NCBI RefSeq assembly: GCF_016863335.1
Contig: NZ_BOOR01000023.1
Coordinates: 27,374-91,373, forward strand
DNA: 64,000 nucleotides
Origin: Planotetraspora thailandica
GTDB taxonomy: Bacteria > Actinomycetota > Actinomycetes > Streptosporangiales > Streptosporangiaceae
Reading direction: 5' to 3'
Made by a program: the position numbers and the translations under genes. A model generated the notes under the pieces. That model made no database searches. It saw only the letters and a program-made list of their open reading frames with translations, and was not told where the DNA came from. The stretch's first letter is position 1; each line of letters starts with the position of its first letter. Below are positions 8,108 through 18,834 of this stretch, in pieces.

Positions 8108-9379
8108 GTGCGCAGGTTCCTCAAGCACACTCTCGTCGTGGCGCTCGCCGCCGGCCTCGCGGCCGTCGCGGTGCCGCCCGCGGCGCAGGCCCAGACGGGC
8201 AAGAACGACCGGTTCAAACGCGTCGCCTACTTCATCCAATGGGGCGTCTACGCGCGGAACTACCAGGTCAAGGACCTCGAGACCACCGGGGCCGCCGACA
8301 AGCTCACCCACATCAACTACGCCTTCGGGTTCGTGGGCCCCGAAGGCACGTGCTATTCGGCCGACCCGTGGGCGGACTGGCAGCGCGGCGTCCCGGCCGA
8401 GCAGAGCGTGGACGGCGTCGCCGACGCCGACGCGCAGCCGCTCAAGGGCAACCTCAACCAGCTGAAGAAGCTCAAGGCCAGGCACCCCGGCCTCAAGGTG
8501 CTGATCTCGCTCGGCGGCTGGACCGGCTCCAAATACTTCTCCGACGCCGTCCTCACGCCGCAGTCCCGGGCCAAGCTGGCCGCCTCCTGCGTGGACCTGT
8601 GGCTGAAGGGCAACCTGCCGGACCTGCCCCCCGGCGCGGGCGCGGGCGTGTTCGACGGCATCGACCTCGACTGGGAGTGGCCCGGCTCGTCCGGCAACGA
8701 CGGCAACATCATCAGGCCCGAGGACAAGCAGAACTTCACGTTGTTCCTCGCGGAGCTGCGCCGCCAGATGAAGACGGCGAACAAGCGCTCCGAGCTCACC
8801 GCGTTCCTCCCCGCGGCCGCCACCAAGATCGACGCCGGCTTCGAGGTGAAGAAGGTCTTCGGGCTTCTCGACTTCGCCACCGTCCAGGGCTACGACCTGC
8901 GCGGCTCGTGGGAGCTCCAGACCGGGCACAACGGCAACCTGTTCACCGACCGCCGTGACCCCAACCCGGTGCGCTACAGCGTCGACCAGACGGTCCGCGA
9001 CTACATCAGCCGCGGAGCGCCCGCCAAGAAGATCGTCGTGGGCGTGCCCGCGTACGGCCAGGGCTGGACCGGCGTGACGTCCAAGGGCGACGGCCTCTAC
9101 GCTCCGGCCGCCGGCCCGGCCCCCGGCACCTGGGCGCCGGGGAGCGACGACTACAAGAACCTGATCGGCAAACCGGGCAAGCGCTACCGCGACCTGCGCA
9201 CCGGCACCGTCTGGCTGTACGACGGCAACGAGTTCTGGTCCTACGACGACCCGGCCGTCATGCTTCAGAAGGCCGCCTACATCAGGCTCAAGGGCCTCGG
9301 CGGCTCGATGTTGTGGTCCATCGACCAGGACGACTCCAAGGCGTCCCTCACCTCGGCGTTGTACTCCGTGCTTCGCTGA
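8108..9379 (+). CDS. Secreted GH18 chitinase
   Basis: Extracellular endo-acting chitinase, hydrolysing beta-1,4-GlcNAc polymers. 423 residues from GTG 8108, chosen for the Sec signal peptide (RRFLKHTLVVALAAGLAAVAVPPAAQA, cleavage after AQA) and the AGGAGA just upstream. A GH18 TIM barrel follows: YFIQWGVY, SLGGWTGSKYF, and the catalytic signature DGIDLDWEW, with Glu as proton donor, at about residues 185-193. The C-terminal barrel strands (LGGSMLWSIDQDD) are intact. No chitin-binding or fibronectin module is present, so this is a single-domain enzyme. A strong terminator follows. Confidence 0.95.
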   Translation: MRRFLKHTLVVALAAGLAAVAVPPAAQAQTGKNDRFKRVAYFIQWGVYARNYQVKDLETTGAADKLTHINYAFGFVGPEGTCYSADPWADWQRGVPAEQSVDGVADADAQPLKGNLNQLKKLKARHPGLKVLISLGGWTGSKYFSDAVLTPQSRAKLAASCVDLWLKGNLPDLPPGAGAGVFDGIDLDWEWPGSSGNDGNIIRPEDKQNFTLFLAELRRQMKTANKRSELTAFLPAAATKIDAGFEVKKVFGLLDFATVQGYDLRGSWELQTGHNGNLFTDRRDPNPVRYSVDQTVRDYISRGAPAKKIVVGVPAYGQGWTGVTSKGDGLYAPAAGPAPGTWAPGSDDYKNLIGKPGKRYRDLRTGTVWLYDGNEFWSYDDPAVMLQKAAYIRLKGLGGSMLWSIDQDDSKASLTSALYSVLR

Positions 9380-9437
9380 CCGTCAGACCCACCTCGGGGG
9401 GTGGGCCCGCCCGGCGCAGCACGGGCGGGCACAGCGA

Positions 9438-9472
9438 GGGGGCCGGAGCTCCTGGGTCGAGCTCCGGCCCCC
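9438..9472. terminator. Bidirectional terminator between chitinase and MOSC genes
   Basis: Perfect 14-bp stem (GGGGGCCGGAGCTC / GAGCTCCGGCCCCC) with a 7-base loop, followed by TTCTCGTT on the plus strand. It sits between convergent genes and could serve both. Confidence 0.8.
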
Positions 9473-9479
9473 TTCTCGT

Positions 9480-10106
9480 TCAGCTCTTCAGGACCCTTTC
9501 CGCGATCTTGTCCCACTTCTCGCCGTGTCCCTGATAGGCGAGCAGCCGGCGCAACGCGTCCTGGTCCCCGTGGTAGGCGGCGAACGCCTCCCCGATGGTG
9601 ACACTGGCGGCGGGCCGGTCCAGCACCTCGATCGCGTCGCCCGCTCCGAGCTCGCCCTCCTCGATCACCCGGAAGTACGCCCCCGGACGGCCGGCCTGCG
9701 TGAACCGCTTGACCCAGCCCTTCTCCCCCATCCAGCCGCGGAACGTCGCACACGGCACGCGGGGGGCCGTCACCTCGAGGACGGCGGTGCCGACCCGCCA
9801 CCGCTCCCCGATGAGCGCACCCGTCAGGTCGGCCCCGGACGTGGTGAGGTTCTCCCCGAACGCGCCGTCATGCAGGTCGCGGCCCAACTGGGCCTGCCAC
9901 CAGTCGTGGTCCTCCCGCGCGTAGGCGTACACCGCCTGGTCCGGATGACCGTGGTGGGCGACGTCGGCCCGCTCGTCCCCCTCCAGCCCGTTGCCGTGTA
10001 CGGCGACGCGGCCGCCGGCCGCCTTCTTGTCGATGGCGGTCCGGCCGACGTCGCCCGCCCACTCGGCCGGTACGGCACGGCCCACGTTGACCGAAATGAT
10101 GCGCAT
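9480..10106 (-). CDS. MOSC domain-containing protein (YiiM-like)
   Basis: 208-residue MOSC protein, the family of molybdenum-cofactor sulfurase C-terminal-like domains found in 6-N-hydroxylaminopurine resistance and related enzymes. Visible signatures are GLEGDERADVAHHGHPDQAVYAY, FGENLTTSGAD and the conserved cysteine in TAPRVPCATF, expected to take part in sulfur or metal transfer. A C-terminal helical segment (YHGDQDALRRLLAYQ) resembles the YiiM 3-alpha domain. Single-gene unit convergent with the chitinase. Substrate unknown. Confidence 0.88.
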   Translation of the reverse strand: MRIISVNVGRAVPAEWAGDVGRTAIDKKAAGGRVAVHGNGLEGDERADVAHHGHPDQAVYAYAREDHDWWQAQLGRDLHDGAFGENLTTSGADLTGALIGERWRVGTAVLEVTAPRVPCATFRGWMGEKGWVKRFTQAGRPGAYFRVIEEGELGAGDAIEVLDRPAASVTIGEAFAAYHGDQDALRRLLAYQGHGEKWDKIAERVLKS

Positions 10107-10243
10107 ATAGCGACGCTAGGCGGCGCGCTCGCCGAAGACCAGAGATTTTCCCGCGAGCGGCCGGGTCCTCCGGGGGGTGGACAACCAGATCTCCACCCGT
10201 GCTCCGATCCGCCCGGCCACCACCTCTCCCTAACGTCGAGCCC

Positions 10244-10720
10244 ATGAACGAACTGCTCGCCGCCGTGCTCGCCCTCGCCGTGCTCGCTCTCGCCGTCTAC
10301 CGTCAGATGCGCGCCCGCCCCGTCAACGAGGGACGCGCGTTCACCCTCCCCCTGGTGATCATCGTCATCGGCGTCCTCCAGGGACATCTCATCGATCAGG
10401 ATCACGCGTCGCTGAGCGTGGCGCTGCTGGCGGCGGAGTTGCTCGTCGGCGCAGCGCTCGGCATCGTCCGGGCCTACACCATGCGGATCTGGCGGGACGC
10501 CCGGGGCACGCTCTGGCGCAAGGGCACGACCTGGACGATCGTCGCGTGGATCGCCGCCATCGCCGCCCGGTTCGGCTTCGTGGCCGTCGGGAGCGCGGCG
10601 GGAGCGGCCCTCGAAACGGGATCGATCCTGATCTTCCTCGGCCTCTCCCTGGTCGTCCAGGCCGCGGTGGTCGGCTACCGCGCACGAGTGATGGACTCCT
10701 CGCCGGCGGTTAACGTCTAG
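10244..10720 (+). CDS. Multipass membrane protein, DUF1453/CcdC-like
   Basis: 158-residue integral membrane protein with four predicted segments: LLAAVLALAVLALAVY, LPLVIIVIGVLQG, VALLAAELLVGAALGI and the C-terminal pair near IVAWIAAIAARFGF and ILIFLGLSLVVQAAVV. The LVGAALGIVRAYTMRIW stretch resembles CcdC/DUF1453 proteins. ATG 10244 is used; an upstream in-frame start adds only a polar leader. It lies 2 bp before the histidine-kinase gene, so it is probably co-transcribed and may be a sensory accessory or a target of that system. Function unknown. Confidence 0.7.
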   Translation: MNELLAAVLALAVLALAVYRQMRARPVNEGRAFTLPLVIIVIGVLQGHLIDQDHASLSVALLAAELLVGAALGIVRAYTMRIWRDARGTLWRKGTTWTIVAWIAAIAARFGFVAVGSAAGAALETGSILIFLGLSLVVQAAVVGYRARVMDSSPAVNV

Positions 10721-10722
10721 GG

Positions 10723-11793
10723 GTGAAAAAGGCCCGCGACCTCATGTTCGCGTTGCGGCTCGCGGCCGTGGCGGCGTTCGCGGTCGCCGTCGTGCGCGCC
10801 CGGCCGGAGCCCGCGCTCACGTGGGCGCACGTGATCGACGGGCTCCTCGCGGTCGCCTTCGTCACGCTGGCGTTCCTCGCCCTGCAGCGCCGTAAGCGCC
10901 CGCTGCCCGTCGTGCTCCTGACGGCCTACGCCATGGTCGTCGTGGCCGTCACGCTCCAACTGCTCGCGCCTCACAGCCCCGCGCTCACCGCGGTGTTCGT
11001 CTCCATCGGCGTCATCGCCGTACGGCTGCCGCCGGCCTACTCTCTCCCCGCGACCGCTGTGGCCCTGGCCGTGCTCACCCTGAGCGGCCAGTCTCAGGGC
11101 GGAGAGGTCTCGTGGGACATCATCGCCTTCAGCGTGGTGATCTACCTGATCGCCTACGTGCGGCGCACCACCGTCGCGGCGCGGGCGGCCGAGGAGCGGG
11201 AGGCCGTCCTCGCGGAGCGTGCGCGCATCGCCAGGGACATCCACGACATCCTCGCCCACTCCCTGTCGGCCCAGCTCCTCCACCTCGAAGGGGCCCGGCT
11301 CCTGTTGCGAGCCGACCGGGCCGGCGAGGCGCTGGAACGGGTGGAGCTGGCCAGGGACATGGCCAAGCAGGGGCTGGAGGAGACGCGCCGGGCGATCACC
11401 GCGCTGCGCGGGGACGTGCCCCCGCTGGCCGAGGCGGTCTCCGCCCTGGCCGGCGAGTTCCAGACCGCGACCGGCGTGGGCTGCGAGGTCGCGATGACCG
11501 GCGAGACGCGCCGGCTCGACCCGGAGGCCGAGTTGACGATCATCCGTACCGCCCAGGAGGCGCTCACCAACGTGCGGCGCCACGCGCCGGGCGTCGCGCC
11601 CGGTGTCCGATTGACCTTCGCGCCGTCGTCGTGCTCGCTGGAGGTGACCAACGAGATCGCCGCGACCCCGGGAACGCCGGGGAGCGGCTACGGCCTGGTG
11701 GGCATGCGCGAGCGGGCCGAACTGCTCGGAGGCCACCTGGAGGCGGGCGAGGACGACGGCGTGTTCCGGGTCCGCCTGGAGGTGCCCGCATGA
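10723..11793 (+). CDS. Sensor histidine kinase, DesK/NarL-partner type (HisKA_3)
   Basis: 356-residue membrane histidine kinase starting at GTG 10723. About five N-terminal membrane segments (residues 10-150) lead into the HisKA_3 dimerisation domain, with the phospho-acceptor His in RIARDIHDILAHSLSA. The HATPase_c domain carries the N box (AQEALTNVRRHAP) and GYGLVGMRERAELLGG. Its stop overlaps the ATG of the response regulator (ATGA), forming a coupled two-component pair. The membrane-embedded sensor suggests an envelope signal; the ligand is unknown. Confidence 0.94.
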   Translation: MKKARDLMFALRLAAVAAFAVAVVRARPEPALTWAHVIDGLLAVAFVTLAFLALQRRKRPLPVVLLTAYAMVVVAVTLQLLAPHSPALTAVFVSIGVIAVRLPPAYSLPATAVALAVLTLSGQSQGGEVSWDIIAFSVVIYLIAYVRRTTVAARAAEEREAVLAERARIARDIHDILAHSLSAQLLHLEGARLLLRADRAGEALERVELARDMAKQGLEETRRAITALRGDVPPLAEAVSALAGEFQTATGVGCEVAMTGETRRLDPEAELTIIRTAQEALTNVRRHAPGVAPGVRLTFAPSSCSLEVTNEIAATPGTPGSGYGLVGMRERAELLGGHLEAGEDDGVFRVRLEVPA

Positions 11794-12431
11794 CCCGCGT
11801 GCTCGTCGCCGACGACCAGACGGTCGTCCGCGAGGGACTCGTCCTGCTGCTCGGGCTGATCCCCGGCGTCGAGGTGGTCGGCACCGCCGCCGACGGCGAG
11901 GCCGCCGTGCGCCTCGTGGCCGAGCACCGTCCCGACGTGGTGCTCATGGACCTGCGCATGCCCCGCATGGACGGGGTCGAGGCCACCCGGCGCATCCGGG
12001 AGGGCTTCCCCTCGGTGCAGGTGGTGGTGCTCACGACCTACGCCGACGACGAGTCGGTCTTCTCCGCCCTCCGGGCGGGCGCACGCGGCTTCCTCACCAA
12101 GAGCGCGGGAGCGGAGGAGATCGCGCAGGCGATCGCCGTCGTGCACGAGGGCGACGCGCAACTCGACCCCTCGGTGCAGCGCCGCCTGCTGGAGTCCATG
12201 ACGGCCGCTCCCCCGCCGAAGCCGCGGCCGACCGGTCTCACGTCACGGGAGGCCGACGTGCTGCGCCTCATCGCCGGGGGCAGGTCGAACGCCGAGATCG
12301 CCGGCGAGTTGTTCATCAGCGAGGCCACGGTAAAGACGCACATCAACAACCTGTTCGCCAAGACCGGCGTGCGCGACCGCGCGCAGGCGGTCCGCTACGC
12401 CTTCGAGCACGGCCTCGCCGATCCGCCCTGA
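11790..12431 (+). CDS. NarL/FixJ-family response regulator
   Basis: 213 residues. The receiver domain has acidic residues in VLVADDQ, the phospho-acceptor Asp in VVLMDLRMPRMDG (about residue 54), and conserved Thr and Lys in VVLTTYAD and FLTKSAG. A LuxR-type HTH occupies the C terminus (LTSREADVLRLIAGGRSNAEIAGELFISEATVKTHINNLFAK). Translationally coupled to the upstream kinase. Convergent with lepA, with only 4 bp between stops. Confidence 0.95.
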   Translation: MTRVLVADDQTVVREGLVLLLGLIPGVEVVGTAADGEAAVRLVAEHRPDVVLMDLRMPRMDGVEATRRIREGFPSVQVVVLTTYADDESVFSALRAGARGFLTKSAGAEEIAQAIAVVHEGDAQLDPSVQRRLLESMTAAPPPKPRPTGLTSREADVLRLIAGGRSNAEIAGELFISEATVKTHINNLFAKTGVRDRAQAVRYAFEHGLADPP

Positions 12432-12435
12432 CGGC

Positions 12436-14286
<1,851 letters not shown>

Positions 14287-14387
14287 AAGTAGGTGAGTCC
14301 CGTCCGGCCGAGCCGCCTCGCCTGACGCTCAGCGCGCTCTCCGGTCGGGGCTGGCGAAGCAGCCACCTTCCATGGTGGCATGTCCGG

Positions 14388-15437
14388 ATGCTTGCCTTGA
14401 CCATCCCGGGCCCCGTCAGGCGCTTTCTCAAATGGGCCGGGATCGCCCTGGCCGTACTCCTCGCCCTCTGCCTGGCCGCGGTGGGGGCGCTGCGACTGCA
14501 GTTCGCCGGCACCCCGGCCGCCTGGGCGAAGTCCACCGGCCACGACGCGCTGTGGATGGGACACGCCTGGGTGGACGGCCGCAAGACGGCCGCCGACGTC
14601 GACCGCCTGGCCGCCCGGATCCGGCAGAGCGGGATCAGCGACGTGTACGTCCACAGCGGGCCGTTCGGCGCCGACGGCACTCTCCCACCCGACAAATACC
14701 CCAACGCCCGAAATTTCCTGAAGTGGTGGCAGGAGAAGCTGCCCGGCGTCCGGGTGTCGGCCTGGCTCGGCCAGGTGGTGGACGAGGACGTGGACGGCCA
14801 CGTCGACCTGGCGGACCCGGCCACGCGGGCGCGGATCGTCGCCGGCGCGAAGGCGCTGACCGACCTCGGCTTCGACGGCGTGCACTACGACTTCGAACCG
14901 GTGCCCGACGGCGACCCCGCCTTCCTGAGCGTGTTGAAGGAGACGCGCCGGGCCGTCGGCGGCAAGCTCCTTTCGGTCGCCACCCAGCAGATCGAGCCGC
15001 TGCCCGGGCTGCGCTTCCCCCTCCGGCTGGTCATCGGCCACGAGAAGTACTGGACGACCGGATACTTCGCGCAGGTCGCCGCGCTCACCGACCAGGTCGC
15101 CGTCATGACCTACGACTCCTGGACCCCCCTGCCGTCCCTCTATGGAGGCCATGTCGTACGGCAGGCCGAGCTGGCCATGGACGCCGCTCCCCCGGGTACG
15201 GCCGTTCTCATCGGCGCGCCCGCCTATCACGATCACATCGTGGGCCTGAGCGATCACGCCGAGAGCGTCGCTACGGCCGCCGACGGGGCCCGGCTCGCCC
15301 TGACCGAGCACGGCCCGCGGGCCCAGTTCGGCATGGCGCTCTACGTGGACTTCGCGGCCACGGAGGAGGACTGGAAGGAGTACCAGACCGCCTGGGTACG
15401 GCCCGGCCTTCCTCCGGCCGCCGGGTTTCCGGGGTAG
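14388..15437 (+). CDS. Membrane-anchored GH18-like TIM-barrel protein, degenerate active site
   Basis: 349 residues. An N-terminal membrane anchor (residues 14-38, WAGIALAVLLALCLAAVGAL) precedes an extracellular barrel resembling glycoside hydrolase family 18. The catalytic motif region reads FDGVHYDFEP: against DGxDxDxE the last Asp and Glu are kept, but the middle Asp is His. Other barrel strands (DVYVHSGPF, VSAWLGQVVDED, VAVMTYDSW, GAPAYHD) are recognisable. Divergent from lepA and upstream of rpsT. It could be a weak or altered-specificity hydrolase or a sugar-binding protein; not assigned further. Confidence 0.72.
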   Translation: MLALTIPGPVRRFLKWAGIALAVLLALCLAAVGALRLQFAGTPAAWAKSTGHDALWMGHAWVDGRKTAADVDRLAARIRQSGISDVYVHSGPFGADGTLPPDKYPNARNFLKWWQEKLPGVRVSAWLGQVVDEDVDGHVDLADPATRARIVAGAKALTDLGFDGVHYDFEPVPDGDPAFLSVLKETRRAVGGKLLSVATQQIEPLPGLRFPLRLVIGHEKYWTTGYFAQVAALTDQVAVMTYDSWTPLPSLYGGHVVRQAELAMDAAPPGTAVLIGAPAYHDHIVGLSDHAESVATAADGARLALTEHGPRAQFGMALYVDFAATEEDWKEYQTAWVRPGLPPAAGFPG

Positions 15438-15471
15438 GATTCTGACGCAGGCCACGGTCCATGTGCGCGAT

Positions 15472-15501
15472 TTGAGCGGCAAGCCGGGCTGTTGGTATCC
15501 T
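15472..15501 (+). promoter_or_regulatory. Candidate rpsT promoter
   Basis: TTGAGC (15472-15477) and TATCCT (15496-15501), 18 bp apart, lie about 75 bp upstream of the rpsT start and resemble a principal-sigma promoter. Assigned by pattern only. Confidence 0.4.
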
Positions 15502-15575
15502 GTTCAACTGCGTGTGGCGCGCCCTCTCTCGAGCCCGCGCGCCCCATCCGACCAAGACTTCACCGAGGCTTCTTC

Positions 15576-15848
15576 GTGGCGAACATCAAGTCCCAGATCA
15601 AGCGCAACCGGCAGAACGAGAAGGCCCGGCTGCGTAACAAGGCTGTCAAGTCGTCCCTGAAGACGGCGGTCCGCAAGTTCCGCGAGGCCGCGGACCAGGG
15701 CGACGTCGAGGCGACGGTCGCGGCTCTGCAGGCCGCCTCACGCCAGCTCGACAAGGCCGTCAGCAAGGGCGTCATCCACAAGAACCAGGCCGCCAACCGC
15801 AAGTCGGCGATCGCCAAGCGCGCCGCCGCCCTGCAGGCCGCCAAGTAA
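15576..15848 (+). CDS. rpsT: 30S ribosomal protein S20
   Basis: Primary 16S rRNA-binding protein of the small subunit. 90 residues from GTG 15576 ([28 protein letters not shown]), with a basic helical body and the usual Ala/Lys-rich C terminus ([17 protein letters not shown]). Homologues start at this position; an open frame further upstream covers only the promoter/leader. It stands alone between lepA and holA, a conserved actinobacterial location, and is followed by a strong terminator. Confidence 0.97.
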   Translation: MANIKSQIKRNRQNEKARLRNKAVKSSLKTAVRKFREAADQGDVEATVAALQAASRQLDKAVSKGVIHKNQAANRKSAIAKRAAALQAAK

Positions 15849-15868
15849 CCGTCCTCAGCGGACGTCCG

Positions 15869-15900
15869 CGCCGCATCTCGCTACCGGGATGCGGCGTTTT
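15869..15900 (+). terminator. Rho-independent terminator after rpsT
   Basis: 9-bp stem CGCCGCATC / GATGCGGCG with a 10-base loop, followed by TTTT, 20 bp after the rpsT stop codon. Confidence 0.85.
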
Positions 15901-15939
15901 GGCATTCCCTTCATGTCGTGCCTCCGATGGCACCGCACC

Positions 15940-17142
15940 TCAGGCTCTCTGACGAGCCACGGGGAGGCTAGCTCGGTCCACGGGCTCGCGGACTTCCGGC
16001 AGGGCGAGGACCATCAGGTTGACGGCGGCGACAAGGACCGCCACCACGAGCAGCGGGATCGCGGCTCCCGTCCACGCCGCCAGCGGTGCCGCGACGGCGA
16101 GGCCGAGCGGGCGGGCCGCGAACGAGATCAGCGCGTCGAACGAGCCGACCCGGCCGAGGGCCTCCTGCGGGATACGCCGCTGCATGGTGGTATCCCACAG
16201 CGGAATGAGGAGGCCCAGGCCGAACATGGCGACGAAGTAGGCCCCCGCGACCGTCACGAGTGGCGCCGGGATCGCCAGTGCCACCAGCGGGCATGCATAA
16301 AGAGCGGCCGCGCCGCTCGTCACCGCGAGCGGCCGTGAGATCGGCAGCCGGGAAGCGGCGACAACGCCGAGCACCATCGCCACCGTGCCCACCTGCGCGA
16401 TGACCACCCATGCCGACTCCCCGCCCAGACTGCGCACCGCGATGATCGGGCCCAGCGTGAGCAGGAAACCCGCCGCCAGGTGCCAGACACCATGACCGAG
16501 CACGCTGCTCAGGAACCAGCGGTGCCGCCTGGCCTCACGCCAGCCCTCGCTCAGGTCGGCGAGCAGGTGCCGCCGAGTCGCCGGGGCCGGGGCCTGGGGC
16601 GTGACCAGCCCGCCCAACGTCAGCGCGGAGACCGCGAACAGAGCTCCGGTGATCATGAACGACCACCCCACGCCGGCGAACACGGTCATGCCTCCAGCGA
16701 GGGCAGGCCCTGCCATCTGAGCGAACCCGTTGGTCATGCCGAGCCGGGCATTGAGCTTGAGCCGTCCCTCAGATGGGGCCACCGCGGCTACAAGCGGTGA
16801 CACGGCAGGGATCCCGAAGGCCACGGCGAAGCCCGTGACGGCCGCGAGCGCGGCGAGCTCTCCCACGGCGGGATGACCAAGCAGGAGTCTGAGGCCGATG
16901 GCCATTTGGGCCGCGCATCGCGTCATGTCGGCGACCAGGATGACGCGCCTCGGCGACAACCGGTCGGCCACCACCCCGCCGATCGGAAGAAGCAGCAGCA
17001 TGGGCAGTGTCTCCGCGGCGAGGACGATGCCGAGATCGACCGCCGAGCCCGTGGCCCGAATGACGGCGAGGGTCAGTCCAGTGGGGATGAGCGCGGTGGC
17101 CAGGGCGGCTATGGCCCTGCCCGCGACAAGTCGTGCAATCAT
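15940..17142 (-). CDS. MFS transporter (probable drug or small-molecule exporter)
   Basis: 400-residue 12-helix major facilitator of the MFS_3/EntS-like type. Visible signatures are LPIGGVVADRLSPRRVILVADMTR in the loop between helices 2 and 3, PALAGGMTVFAGVGWSF near helix 5, and a second half with GLGLLIPLWDTTMQRRIPQEALGRVGSFDALISFAARPLG. It is transcribed divergently from a MarR-family regulator over a short AT-rich shared promoter. That is the classic layout of a repressor-controlled efflux pump. Substrate unknown. Confidence 0.92.
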   Translation of the reverse strand: MIARLVAGRAIAALATALIPTGLTLAVIRATGSAVDLGIVLAAETLPMLLLLPIGGVVADRLSPRRVILVADMTRCAAQMAIGLRLLLGHPAVGELAALAAVTGFAVAFGIPAVSPLVAAVAPSEGRLKLNARLGMTNGFAQMAGPALAGGMTVFAGVGWSFMITGALFAVSALTLGGLVTPQAPAPATRRHLLADLSEGWREARRHRWFLSSVLGHGVWHLAAGFLLTLGPIIAVRSLGGESAWVVIAQVGTVAMVLGVVAASRLPISRPLAVTSGAAALYACPLVALAIPAPLVTVAGAYFVAMFGLGLLIPLWDTTMQRRIPQEALGRVGSFDALISFAARPLGLAVAAPLAAWTGAAIPLLVVAVLVAAVNLMVLALPEVREPVDRASLPVARQRA

Positions 17143-17167
17143 GCCGCCGAGAGTATTTCGCCACCGA

Positions 17168-17187
17168 ATATTTCGTCAACTAAATAT
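17168..17187. promoter_or_regulatory. Candidate MarR operator between exporter and regulator
   Basis: The inverted repeat ATATTT-N8-AAATAT lies in the only AT-rich stretch between the divergent MFS and MarR genes and directly abuts the regulator's first possible ATG. Binding here would block both promoters. Assigned from position and symmetry. Confidence 0.55.
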
Positions 17188-17739
17188 ATGGTGCCGTATG
17201 ATGGCGTCGTGGACGACTCGGTGGACCGGCACATCACTCGCTGGCGGGGGAAGGCACCGTTCGACGAGCGCGTCGAAGCGATCGTCACCCGCATGCAGTT
17301 CCTGGTGAAACACGTCTCGCAGGCCAAGGACACCGCCCTCGCCGCGGTCGGCCTGCAGGACTTCGAATTCGAGACCCTTCACCGCCTCGCTTCCCGCGGC
17401 GAAGGCGGACGCGCCACTCCGTCGGAGCTCGCCGCCGAGCTCAAGTTGTCTCCCGCCGGGATGACCGGACGGCTCGACACCCTGGAGAGTGCGGGTCTCG
17501 TGCGACGGATCAGGAGCGAGCAGGACCGCCGACGGGTGGATGTGGAGCTCACCGAGGAGGGCCACGCGACGTGGCGGAAGGCCATGAACGTCCAGGGTGG
17601 GGTCGAGGACGACATGGTGGGCGTGCTCTCCGAAGCCGAACAGGACGTCCTTTCGGCGCTGCTCAAGCGGATGTTGAGCCACGTCGAGAGTCAGGGCCGC
17701 CCGGAAACGTGGGTGAGCGTTTCGGCGCCCAACGAGTGA
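17188..17739 (+). CDS. MarR family transcriptional regulator
   Basis: 183 residues from ATG 17188. A dimerisation helix (FDERVEAIVTRMQFLVKHVSQ) precedes the winged helix: FETLHRLASRGEGGRATPSELAAELKLSPAGMTGRLDTLESAGLVRRIRSEQDRRRVDVELTEEG covers HTH and wing, about residues 55-120. No Shine-Dalgarno precedes ATG 17188, GTG 17191 or GTG 17209. Translation may therefore be leaderless from a promoter embedded in the operator. Probable repressor of the divergent exporter. Confidence 0.9.
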   Translation: MVPYDGVVDDSVDRHITRWRGKAPFDERVEAIVTRMQFLVKHVSQAKDTALAAVGLQDFEFETLHRLASRGEGGRATPSELAAELKLSPAGMTGRLDTLESAGLVRRIRSEQDRRRVDVELTEEGHATWRKAMNVQGGVEDDMVGVLSEAEQDVLSALLKRMLSHVESQGRPETWVSVSAPNE

Positions 17740-17811
17740 GCCGACGCCGCGAGCAGAAACGTCCGGGCCGCTGTCTGGGGTGCGGCCGAGGTGGAGGCAG
17801 CCGCTCGCGGG

Positions 17812-18777
17812 TCAGCGGCCCGTACGGCTGGCCACGATGACCTGCACCGCCCGCTCCAGAGCGTAGGCGGGGTCCGTACCGCCACCCTTGACCTGCTCGT
17901 CGGCCGCGGCCACCGCCTGCATGGCAGCCGAGATGCCCTCCTGGCCCCATGCGCCGAGCTGGCGCTTGACCCTGTCGATCTTCCATGGCGGCATGCCGAC
18001 GCTGCTCGCGAGCTGAGCTCCCCGCAGGTTGCGCGGCGCCCCGCCGACCTTCGCCAGCGACCGGAGGCCGCCGGCCAGAGCGCTGACGATCAGCACCGGC
18101 GCGACTCCGGTGGCCATGGCCCAGCGAAGCTGTTCAAGGGCCTCGCCGAGGCGCCCCTCGACCGCGAGATCGGAGATGGTGAACCCGGTGACCTCCGCCC
18201 GGCCCCGGTGATAGCGGTTGACCGCGGCCTCGTCGATGGTCTTGCCCTGGGTGTCGAACGCCAACTGGCCGCATGCGGCGGCAAGCTCCCGAAGGTCGCT
18301 TCCCACGGCGTCGAGCAGCGCCTGCGCGGCGGCCGGGGCGATCGTACGGCCATGCCGCCTGGCCTCTGCCTTGATGAAGTCGAGGCGCTCACCCGGCTTG
18401 GTGGGCTTGGCCACCGTGACGACCTCGGCTCCGGCCTTCTTGACCCCGTCGACGAGGGCTTTCCCCTTGACCCCGCCGGGATGGGCCAGCACCAGCACAG
18501 TGTCGTCGGCGGGGTGGGCGGCATATTTGACGATCTCGGCGATGACGTCCTTCTGCAGGTCCTGGGCCGAGCGCACGACCACGATCGACCGCTCCCCGAA
18601 CAGGGACGGCGACGACAGCCGGGTCAGCTCGCCCGGCTCGACCTTGCTTCCGACGAGATCATGGACCTCGGCCTCCGCGTCGGTCTCGCGCACGGCGGAG
18701 ACCACGGACCCGACGGCTCGATCCACGAGGAACTCCTCGTCGCCGACCACCAGGATGACGGGTGCCGTGTTAGCCAT
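17812..18777 (-). CDS. holA: DNA polymerase III subunit delta (HolA)
   Basis: Clamp-loader delta subunit that opens the beta sliding clamp. 321 residues from ATG 18777 (ANTAPVILVVGDEEFLVDRAVGSVV); the frame is open 12 codons further. The N-terminal domain retains the beta-clamp-interacting region (LTRLSSPSLFGERSIVVVRSAQDLQKD). The conserved SDLRELAAACGQLAFDTQG region and the C-terminal collar helices follow. It lies 57 bp downstream of comEC, the standard actinobacterial comEA-comEC-holA order. Confidence 0.94.
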   Translation of the reverse strand: MANTAPVILVVGDEEFLVDRAVGSVVSAVRETDAEAEVHDLVGSKVEPGELTRLSSPSLFGERSIVVVRSAQDLQKDVIAEIVKYAAHPADDTVLVLAHPGGVKGKALVDGVKKAGAEVVTVAKPTKPGERLDFIKAEARRHGRTIAPAAAQALLDAVGSDLRELAAACGQLAFDTQGKTIDEAAVNRYHRGRAEVTGFTISDLAVEGRLGEALEQLRWAMATGVAPVLIVSALAGGLRSLAKVGGAPRNLRGAQLASSVGMPPWKIDRVKRQLGAWGQEGISAAMQAVAAADEQVKGGGTDPAYALERAVQVIVASRTGR

Positions 18778-18834
18778 GTCTCGCAGCATGCCACGCCGCG
18801 CACGCCGTGGCACATCGACATGTGCGCCGCCCGC

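Noticed and set aside
16873..17187. MarR gene starting upstream at 16873
   Set aside because: This extension is antisense to the MFS gene and contains no MarR-family sequence.
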